A stretch of DNA of 46,629 nucleotides from the NCBI GenBank assembly GCA_045113695.1, contig JBGUJG010000123.1, positions 1 through 46,629 on the forward strand, given 5' to 3'. A program made the position numbers and the translations under genes. The notes beneath the pieces are model-generated. The model did no database searches. It saw only the letters and a program-made list of their open reading frames with translations, and had not been told where the DNA came from. Each line of letters opens with the position of its first letter. The first letter of the stretch is position 1. Positions 1-3,676 of this stretch are shown in pieces. This DNA is from UBA4246 sp045113695. GTDB taxonomy: Bacteria; Bacillota; Clostridia; Christensenellales; Aristaeellaceae.

Positions 1-188
1 CTGCCCACCGTTCGCAAAGGCGTTCTAAGCCGCTGCCGCGGCTGATAACGCCATGCTCACGGGGACTTCTCCCGCCTTCATCGCCCATCGGGCGCGGCGG
101 GATGCGTCCCTACGGGTACGCTTTCGGCCGTCTTCCTTGATCTGGCTCAAAATCCATCCCGCATCTGCACATGTTGTAGACGTAAATC
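1..188 (-). ncRNA. Structured transcript downstream of rtcB (candidate ncRNA or leader), cut by window edge
   Basis: No convincing coding frame is seen here. Reading the minus strand, the stretch downstream of the promoter at 189-216 is rich in nested complementarity. The clearest case is an outer stem GGCGTT/AACGCC (19-24 with 47-52) enclosing AGCCGC-GGCA-GCGGCT (28-33 with 38-43). The transcript would start near position 182 and leave the window at position 1. It may be the leader of an off-window gene, a small RNA, or another member of the repair-locus RNAs. I could not match it to a known riboswitch class. Confidence 0.35.
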
Positions 189-216
189 AGTATAAGCCGG
201 GGACGGTTTTTGTCAA
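189..216 (-). promoter_or_regulatory. Sigma-A promoter reading toward the window start
   Basis: On the minus strand TTGACA (216-211) is followed by a 16-bp spacer and TATACT (194-189). It lies just beyond the rtcB stop codon and would drive the structured RNA at 1-188 and anything beyond the window edge. Confidence 0.6.
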
Positions 217-222
217 TTTGAT

Positions 223-1464
223 TCATGCTTTGTCCTTTTTCCACGGCGGGGCTTCATCCTCCGCCGCCTTGAAGTTGTACACGGGCTTCATGATGCCGAT
301 GATGTCGACCGTATCGCCGATCACATCGACGATGTCCGAAAGGGACTTGTACGCCATCGGGGATTCGTCCAGCGTGCCCTCGCTGACGGAGGTCGAATAG
401 ACGCCGGCCATGGCCTGCCGGTATTCTTCCATACCGATGGTTTCCCTGGCTTTGGCGCGGGACATCAGGCGGCCGGCTCCGTGGGGGGCGGAAAAGTTCC
501 ACTCGGGGTTTCCCTTCCCGACGGCGAGGACGGACCCGTCCCGCATGTTGATCGGGATCAGAACCTTCTCGCCCTGATGGGCGGCGATGGCGCCCTTGCG
601 CAGGATCATTTCTTCGGTGTCGATGTAATTGTGGATGGTGTGGAAGGCCTCCGCGGCCGTCAGGTGCGCCCGCTGCAGGATGATGTCCGCCATGATCTCC
701 CGGCTGCGGCGGGCGAAGCGCTGGCAGATTTCCACATCATGCAGGTAATCCTTCAGATGGGACCCGGACAGCCAGCACAGCTCCTGCGGAAGAGGGGGCT
801 CTTTCGTTTCATATTCGTGCTCCAGGGCTTTCAGGGCCTGCTGGATCTCCGCCGCCCGGCCCTGCTCCCGGAGGGTGCGGATCAGTTCTTCCCGCTGCAG
901 GACCAGGTTGTCCAGCCCCCGCTGCTGGTCCACCGCTGTCCGCTGATAAAGCGTCGCTACCTGCTTGCCCAGGTTCCGGGAACCGGAGTGGATGATCAGA
1001 TAGTATGTCCCGTTGGCGGCGCAGTCGATTTCGATAAAGTGATTCCCGCCGCCCAGGGTGCCCAGAGAGCAGGAAAGCCGGTCCCTTTCCCGCAGAAAGC
1101 GGAAGCAGAGCAGGTCCTTGAGATCAAAATCCTCCGCCGGCTTTTCCCAGACGCGCAGACCGGAGGGAATGAAATGGGCCGCTTCGTCCACCGAAGGGAA
1201 ATCGATCGAACGCTCCTCCAGGCGGACGGTGTACATGCCGCAGCCGATATCCACGCCGACGATGTTCGGGCAGGCCCGGCCATGCACGGTCATGGTGGTG
1301 CCGATCGTGCAGCCCACCCCTGCGTGAACGTCCGGCATGATGCGGACCTTCGCGCCTTCGGCAATGGGGGTGTCGCACATCTTCCGGATCTGCTCGACGG
1401 CTTCGTTCTCAATGACTCTGGCGTAAGCGACGGCCGTGGCATATGCCCCTCTGATTTCCAGCAT
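223..1464 (-). CDS. rtcB: RNA-splicing ligase RtcB
   Basis: A 413-aa RtcB-family ligase. The family joins RNA ends carrying 2',3'-cyclic phosphate or 3'-phosphate to 5'-OH ends, using GTP and Mn2+ through a histidine-GMP intermediate. Visible landmarks are VDIGCGM (71-77), with metal-binding Asp72 and Cys75; GGGNHF (His142); HSGSR (His159); and SAPHGAGR near the C terminus, where His328 should be the guanylylated residue. The length fits the shorter bacterial branch (about 380-480 aa). The start has GGGAGGA upstream and a sigma-A promoter at 1503-1531. It lies directly downstream of the tRNA-like array and the Ro60-like gene, all on one strand, which points to RNA repair or surveillance. No archease or RtcA gene is in view. 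Confidence 0.95.
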   Translation of the reverse strand: MLEIRGAYATAVAYARVIENEAVEQIRKMCDTPIAEGAKVRIMPDVHAGVGCTIGTTMTVHGRACPNIVGVDIGCGMYTVRLEERSIDFPSVDEAAHFIPSGLRVWEKPAEDFDLKDLLCFRFLRERDRLSCSLGTLGGGNHFIEIDCAANGTYYLIIHSGSRNLGKQVATLYQRTAVDQQRGLDNLVLQREELIRTLREQGRAAEIQQALKALEHEYETKEPPLPQELCWLSGSHLKDYLHDVEICQRFARRSREIMADIILQRAHLTAAEAFHTIHNYIDTEEMILRKGAIAAHQGEKVLIPINMRDGSVLAVGKGNPEWNFSAPHGAGRLMSRAKARETIGMEEYRQAMAGVYSTSVSEGTLDESPMAYKSLSDIVDVIGDTVDIIGIMKPVYNFKAAEDEAPPWKKDKA

Positions 1465-1502
1465 GTCAGTCCTCCCGGTTCAATGTGGTTCCTGTTTTTT
1501 AC

Positions 1503-1531
1503 ATTATATCCGCAAACGGATCTGATGGCAA
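1503..1531 (-). promoter_or_regulatory. Sigma-A promoter of rtcB
   Basis: Minus-strand TTGCCA (1531-1526), a 17-bp spacer and a perfect TATAAT (1508-1503). The start codon is about 40 bp downstream. It lacks the 23-bp element found before the Ro60-like gene and the RNA array, so rtcB may be expressed independently as well as by read-through. Confidence 0.75.
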
Positions 1532-1561
1532 CTGCTGCGGTGGTTGTGTTTTTCATAATGA

Positions 1562-1595
1562 TCTGCACCTGAAGCAGCCTGTTTCAGGTGCAGAC
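1562..1595 (-). terminator. Strong hairpin closing the tRNA-like array
   Basis: A 12-bp perfect stem, TCTGCACCTGAA pairing with TTCAGGTGCAGA, lies 8 bp after the last tRNA (Arg). The T-run after it is poor, so it may be a weak terminator, a processing signal, or part of an RNA rather than a classical intrinsic terminator. Confidence 0.5.
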
Positions 1596-1603
1596 CAGTT
1601 CAG

Positions 1604-1677
1604 CGCGCCTGGCAGGGATCGAACCTGCAGCCTGCGGTTTCGTAGACCGCCGCTCTTCCGGTTTGCGCTACAGACGC
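1604..1677 (-). tRNA. tRNA-Arg(ACG)-like, second member of tandem pair, no encoded CCA
   Basis: It folds as a full cloverleaf: acceptor GCGTCTG/CAGGCGC, T8-A9, D-arm GCGC/GAGC with an unusual G12-A23 mismatch, anticodon stem GCGGT/ACCGC with loop CTACGAA (anticodon ACG), five-base variable loop, and T-arm GCAGG-TTCGATC-CCTGC. The discriminator is G and no CCA follows. The acceptor stem is identical to that of the Lys tRNA at 3136-3208, although the anticodons differ. Only one nucleotide separates its 5' end from the CCA of the Gln tRNA upstream, so the two must be cleaved from one precursor. Whether it is used in translation is uncertain. Confidence 0.8.
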
Positions 1678-1678
1678 A

Positions 1679-1752
1679 TGGCAGCCCCTGTGAGAATTGG
1701 ACTCACATCGTCTGGCTCAGAACCAGGCGTCCTTCCGTTGAACGAAGGGGCT
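1679..1752 (-). tRNA. tRNA-Gln(CTG)-like, first member of tandem pair, CCA encoded
   Basis: Acceptor AGCCCCT/AGGGGCT (an A1-T72 start), T8-C9, D-arm GTTC/GGAC, anticodon arm CCTGG-TTCTGAG-CCAGA with a C-A mismatch at the top of the stem, and T-arm GTGAG-TCCAATT-CTCAC. The discriminator is G, as expected for Gln, and CCA is encoded at 1681-1679. A further hairpin sits immediately upstream (TGCGGA 1797-1792 with TCCGCA 1757-1752, and an inner stem of about 7 bp). The same C-A mismatch recurs in the Asp tRNA at 3210-3284, which occupies the same first position in the other pair. Confidence 0.75.
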
Positions 1753-1836
1753 GCGGATCAAGAAAACAGACTGAGAACCTGATCTGTTCCGTCCGCATCT
1801 GCCGGCGTTGGCGCCGGTGTTCACACTGAGGATTGG

Positions 1837-1980
1837 TCAGTAGCGGACATCAACACTGATTTTGCGAAAACCAGCAAACTCTTGCTTCAGGACGTTATAG
1901 ATTTCCTTTGGGCACATTCTTCCTTGCGGGATTCGGAGACTGCCGTCTCTTAGAGTTGCACTTACTCGATACTTTCTCAC
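1837..1980 (-). CDS. Small basic ORF inside the RNA array (47 aa), unrecognised
   Basis: A GTG-initiated frame encodes 47 residues with alternating beta-like and helical composition (RVSATLRDG near the start, then a KEIYNVLKQEF helix and the C-terminal KISVDVRY). The pattern looks protein-like rather than random, but no good ribosome site precedes the GTG. An overlapping frame begins with an ATG at about 2010 and is less protein-like, so the piece could be the 3' end of a decayed or frameshifted gene. No family is recognised. It lies between the degenerate tRNA at 2063-2131 and the Gln-Arg tRNA pair. Confidence 0.3.
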   Translation of the reverse strand: MRKYRVSATLRDGSLRIPQGRMCPKEIYNVLKQEFAGFRKISVDVRY

Positions 1981-2062
1981 GGGTCGGCTTGCGGCCTTCC
2001 CGCGTGTTCATATTGCAGAACAATAAGTTGATTTTCTTTCCTGAAGCCGTACACGCTTTGGC

Positions 2063-2131
2063 TTGCACATGCCGGATTCGAACCGGCCCTTTCAAAGTGG
2101 GGTTGAATGCTCAGCCAATGAGCTGTATGCC
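2063..2131 (-). ncRNA. Degenerate tRNA-like gene
   Basis: The T-arm is perfect (GCCGG-TTCGAAT-CCGGC) and the D-arm is standard (GCTC-ATTGGCT-GAGC, with the GG pair). The acceptor is reduced to about five pairs (GCATA/TGTGC) with mismatched ends, and only one base links it to the D-arm, so U8 is lost. The anticodon stem TTCAA/TTGAA is intact, but the loop CCCCACT lacks U33 and a purine at 37 (nominal anticodon CCA), and the variable loop is short. This looks like a tRNA mimic or decaying tRNA, not an adaptor for translation. Confidence 0.6.
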
Positions 2132-2186
2132 TGTGGACTGCGAGGTGTACATGGTCCATCCCTGTCTTTTGGACAAGGCCCGGGAC

Positions 2187-2306
2187 TCACAGCCCTGTTC
2201 GTCTTGCGGACTCCCTTCTGTCCATCTGTCCCTTCCTTTCGGTTTGAGGGACCCCCGGCAGATAAATGCAGCACTCGTTCTCGCTCAACTCGCACCGCAG
2301 ATCCAT
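2187..2306 (-). CDS. Small Cys-containing ORF inside the RNA array (39 aa)
   Basis: ATG at 2306 is preceded by a strong purine-rich site, GGGGGAG, about eight bases upstream. The 39-residue product is charged, with a CELSENECC segment and an Arg/Lys-rich end. No family is recognised. It is in an otherwise noncoding stretch between RNA elements and upstream of the degenerate tRNA at 2063-2131. It could be a real microprotein, or the apparent ribosome site could be part of a structured RNA; length gives no statistical support. Confidence 0.35.
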   Translation of the reverse strand: MDLRCELSENECCIYLPGVPQTERKGQMDRRESARRTGL

Positions 2307-2430
2307 AAAACTTTCTCCCCCGTTTCCGGGCCAGGAACCAGGCGATGTACCGCCGATCCCGGTTCCGCCATACCCTCAGCAGTCGCCCTTGGGCAGGAAG
2401 GCAGAACCTTGTTTATGGGTTTTCCGCTGC

Positions 2431-2463
2431 GCTCGCCCGAAGGCAAGCCGGGACTTTCATCCC
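2431..2463 (-). ncRNA. Possible second Y-RNA-like module (UUCG-capped 7-bp stem)
   Basis: On the minus strand a four-pair hairpin GGGA/TCCC (2463-2450) is followed by a 7-bp stem GCTTGCC/GGCGAGC closed by a TTCG tetraloop (2448-2431). The order T-arm-like hairpin, then a tetraloop-capped stem of acceptor length, repeats that of the Y RNA at 3326-3447. No convincing D-arm or terminal stem was found. Nearby minus-strand sequence (about 2333-2365) forms another nested hairpin, GGAACC/GGTTCC around GGCG/CGCC. Confidence 0.3.
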
Positions 2464-2489
2464 TTTATCCCCATCGCTGGGTTTATCGT

Positions 2490-2526
2490 ATGCTGATTTA
2501 CACCTATTTCAAATGTAAATCAGCAT
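2490..2526. repeat. Perfect 13-bp inverted repeat
   Basis: ATGCTGATTTACA (2490-2502) and its exact complement (2514-2526) flank an 11-base centre. It is AT-rich compared with its surroundings and has no T-run on either side. It may be an RNA stem, a protein-binding palindrome or a recombination remnant. Confidence 0.7.
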
Positions 2527-2532
2527 CAGAGC

Positions 2533-2660
2533 CGAAACCGCCCTTTTGAACAAATTCGTCGAAATCAGCACCACCGCGGGAAGGTTTTGTTCACGGTGCC
2601 ATTTGTTGTCTCTTCACCGCCCGGGCATGGCCGCCGGGCCGTTCCCGGGCGCATCATGAG
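2533..2660 (-). other. GC-rich structured spacer in the RNA array
   Basis: This spacer holds a perfect 8-bp palindromic stem on the minus strand (CGCCCGGG with CCCGGGCG) enclosing a GGCC/GGCC stem. A short 3' open frame exists but has no ribosome site, and I do not call a gene. It is most likely part of the array's folded transcript. Confidence 0.4.
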
Positions 2661-2669
2661 GAGACTCTT

Positions 2670-2746
2670 TGGTATGCAGAGCGGGATTCGAACCCGCAGG
2701 ACCCTGCTTCTGGAACAGGGATGTGTACCGGTTTCATCATCTGCAC
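2670..2746 (-). ncRNA. Atypical tRNA-like gene with encoded CCA
   Basis: Acceptor GTGCAGA/TCTGCAT, perfect T-arm GCGGG-TTCGAAT-CCCGC, discriminator A and encoded CCA (2672-2670). The D-arm is non-standard (GATG/CATC with an 11-base loop holding GG). The anticodon stem reads either CCCTG/CAGGG with a 9-base loop, or one extra T-G pair with a 7-base loop TCCAGAA lacking U33. The nominal anticodon is CAG (a Leu anticodon on a body without a long variable arm) or CCA, depending on the frame chosen. This mix argues against a normal elongator tRNA. Confidence 0.6.
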
Positions 2747-2829
2747 ATCGGAAGGGGTTCTTCCCGGCCGGCGGCCGCCTGGGCCGGGGAGAATAACAAG
2801 GCACGTTGTTTTGCTGGATGCTCCGGCTT

Positions 2830-3063
2830 ATTGCTCCCCCAACAAATTCTTGAACCATCTGCGGCGTCATAAGGGGCAATATACTGCGTCATGAAAGCTT
2901 GCCGGCTTCCAGCCAGGGCCTGCCGGCCCGCTGTTCGGTGGAAACAGCACACTGTGCTGTTTCCCGGGCCCTCACAGCCTACGGGTACGCCTGCGCTTTC
3001 ATTCCTTGTCTCTTACCCCTTCCGCCGCCACATCCATCTTCAAGAATTCATTGGTGGAGCAAT
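2830..3063. repeat. Inverted-repeat element with tRNA 3'-end sequence at both ends
   Basis: A 25-bp imperfect inverted repeat (22 of 25 matched) bounds the segment: 2830-2854 and 3039-3063. The right copy is the 3' end of the D-armless Asn tRNA-like gene (ATTGCTCC and the CCA that follows), and the left copy is the same sequence inverted. Further complementary steps lie inside (ATGAAAGC/GCTTTCAT and AAGGGG/CCCCTT), so the whole segment can fold as one long hairpin with the structured repeat at 2911-2972 at its tip. Confidence 0.6.
2911..2972. repeat. Structured dispersed repeat, copy 1
   Basis: Shares the frame AGGGCCTGCCGGCCCG, then TCGGTG, then CGGGCCCTC with the copies at 22153-22215 and 22266-22327. 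Between these constant parts sits a perfect stem whose sequence differs in each copy but stays self-complementary. In this copy the stem arms are GGAAACAGCAC and GTGCTGTTTCC. Confidence 0.8.
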
Positions 3064-3118
3064 AACGCGGGAGTCGAACCCGCCCCAAATTACTTAACAG
3101 GTAATCGCAAATCATTGC
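3052..3118 (-). tRNA. D-armless tRNA-Asn(GTT)-like gene ending CCACCA
   Basis: An 8-bp acceptor GCAATGAT/GTTATTGC is joined by only five bases (TTGCG) to a perfect anticodon arm ATTAC-CTGTTAA-GTAAT (anticodon GTT), then a five-base variable loop and a perfect T-arm GCGGG-TTCGACT-CCCGC. The D-arm is absent. After the acceptor comes T, then CCACCA. Every remaining stem is intact, so it does not look like random decay. D-arm loss is known for some animal mitochondrial tRNAs. A CCACCA tail is known as a mark added by CCA-adding enzyme to unstable tRNAs; here it is encoded. A dedicated mimic or decoy is the likely role. Confidence 0.65.
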
Positions 3119-3135
3119 TGTGCGTGCCTTTCAAG

Positions 3136-3208
3136 TGCGCCTGACAGGAATCGAACCTGCACCGCCCGGTTTAAGAGACCGGTACTCTGCCAGTTGAGTT
3201 ACAGACGC
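3136..3208 (-). tRNA. tRNA-Lys(CTT)-like, second member of tandem pair, no encoded CCA
   Basis: A complete cloverleaf: acceptor GCGTCTG/CAGGCGC, T8-A9, D-arm ACTC-AACTGGCA-GAGT, anticodon arm CCGGT-CTCTTAA-ACCGG (anticodon CTT), variable GCGGT, and T-arm GCAGG-TTCGATT-CCTGT, with discriminator A. No CCA is encoded. The acceptor stem is identical to that of the Arg tRNA at 1604-1677. Its 5' end lies one nucleotide after the CCA of the Asp tRNA, so the pair should be co-transcribed and cut apart. It is the most normal-looking tRNA of the array. Confidence 0.85.
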
Positions 3209-3209
3209 A

Positions 3210-3284
3210 TGGCGATCCGGATGGGACTTGAACCCATAACCCTCTGGCAGACAGCCAGGAGCTCTACCTTTGCGCTGCCGGACC
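3210..3284 (-). tRNA. tRNA-Asp(GTC)-like, first member of tandem pair, CCA encoded
   Basis: Acceptor GGTCCGG/CCGGATC, C rather than U at position 8, D-arm GCGC-AAAGGTA-GAGC with a G12-A23 mismatch, anticodon arm CCTGG-CTGTCTG-CCAGA (anticodon GTC; C-A mismatch at the stem top; pyrimidine at 37), and T-arm ATGGG-TTCAAGT-CCCAT. Discriminator G fits Asp, and CCA is encoded at 3212-3210. Loss of U8 and of a purine at 37 would weaken tertiary folding and decoding, so it may be a tRNA-like substrate rather than a working adaptor. Confidence 0.7.
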
Positions 3285-3286
3285 AT

Positions 3287-3318
3287 GGGCTTCCCCGGCG
3301 GTCTGCCGGAGAGAAGCC
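3287..3318 (-). terminator. Hairpin between Y RNA and first tRNA pair
   Basis: On the minus strand GGCTTC/GAAGCC encloses CCGGC/GCCGG with a five-base loop. It lies eight bases after the Y RNA terminal stem and just before the Asp tRNA. There is no T-run, so it may be a processing or stability hairpin instead of a terminator. Confidence 0.45.
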
Positions 3319-3325
3319 GAATCAC

Positions 3326-3447
3326 AAAGCACGGTTGGTTGTTGTTTCGCCGCTCTGCCATTTGAGCTACGGCATCCGGAGATGCCGGCGGGATTCGGAC
3401 CCGCATCTGCGCCTTAGAATGGAAACGGTCGCTGCTGTCCGTGCTTT
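3326..3447 (-). ncRNA. Y RNA (YrlA-type) with circularly permuted tRNA-like domain
   Basis: Terminal stem AAAGCACGG (3447-3439) pairs perfectly with CCGTGCTTT (3334-3326). Inside it, in order, are T-arm GCGGG-TCCGAAT-CCCGC (3404-3388), acceptor strand CGGCATC (3387-3381), loop TCCG, acceptor strand GATGCCG (3376-3370), TA, and D-arm GCTC-AAATGGCA-GAGC (3367-3352). The tRNA halves are thus swapped, and the acceptor is sealed by a UNCG tetraloop on a C-G pair. This is the architecture reported for bacterial YrlA Y RNAs, which bind Ro60 proteins by the terminal stem and mimic tRNA at the other end. A -10-like hexamer at 3462-3457 predicts a start near 3450, matching the stem's 5' end. The Ro60-like gene is just upstream. 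Confidence 0.8.
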
Positions 3448-3456
3448 TCATGAATG

Positions 3457-3502
3457 AGTTTACAGCATTTTCTTCCGTTGATCGTGGAAAAAAAGATGCG
3501 AA
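3457..3502 (-). promoter_or_regulatory. Promoter of the RNA array with 23-bp upstream element
   Basis: Minus-strand element TTCGCATCTTTTTTTCC, then ACGATC (3502-3480), 17-bp spacer, then TAAACT (3462-3457). The same element and spacing recur before the Ro60-like gene (5313-5268). No TTGACA-like -35 is present, so an activator or alternative sigma factor may be needed. Confidence 0.6.
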
Positions 3503-3620
3503 GTGTTATCTTTCCGGGTCTTTTCCGGTTTCCGTCCGGACCGGCCGGAGCGGATCACGGCCGGCCGGAAGGGCCCCGGGCGCTGGTTATGCGGCATGGG
3601 ATTCTCAGCGCCCCCGGGGC
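3503..3620. other. GC-rich spacer between Ro60-like gene and RNA-array promoter
   Basis: No coding frame was supported. It contains GC palindromes, including GCGCCCC/GGGGCGC at about 3609-3623 directly next to the 7-bp tandem repeat, and CCGGCCGG-type sequence. The palindrome downstream of the Ro60-like stop could act in 3' end formation, but no T-run follows. Confidence 0.4.
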
Positions 3621-3676
3621 GCGTTACGCATTACGCATTATGAATTATGAATTATGAATTATGCATTATGAATTAT
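3621..3676. repeat. Tandem repeat of a 7-bp unit (8 copies)
   Basis: Eight units of the form GMATTAY or close to it run without interruption; the most frequent unit is GAATTAT. The array is AT-rich in a GC-rich neighbourhood, and its last unit overlaps the stop codon of the Ro60-like gene. The unit length is not a multiple of three, so copy-number change could alter the 3' end of that gene. Confidence 0.85.

Noticed and set aside
1..188. Group II intron end, FMN, TPP or cobalamin riboswitch
   Set aside because: I compared the remembered conserved cores and found no adequate match; only generic stems are supported.
1908..2549. Plus-strand 213-codon frame across the RNA array
   Set aside because: It runs antisense over tRNA-like genes and hairpins, has a Pro/Ser/Arg-rich translation and no ribosome site.
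1604..3447. Reading the array as a normal translational tRNA cluster
   Set aside because: At least three members lack a D-arm, U8 or U33, one RNA has permuted halves, spacing and CCA use are odd, and the flanking genes are RNA-repair and surveillance types. The Lys and Arg genes alone could pass as normal.
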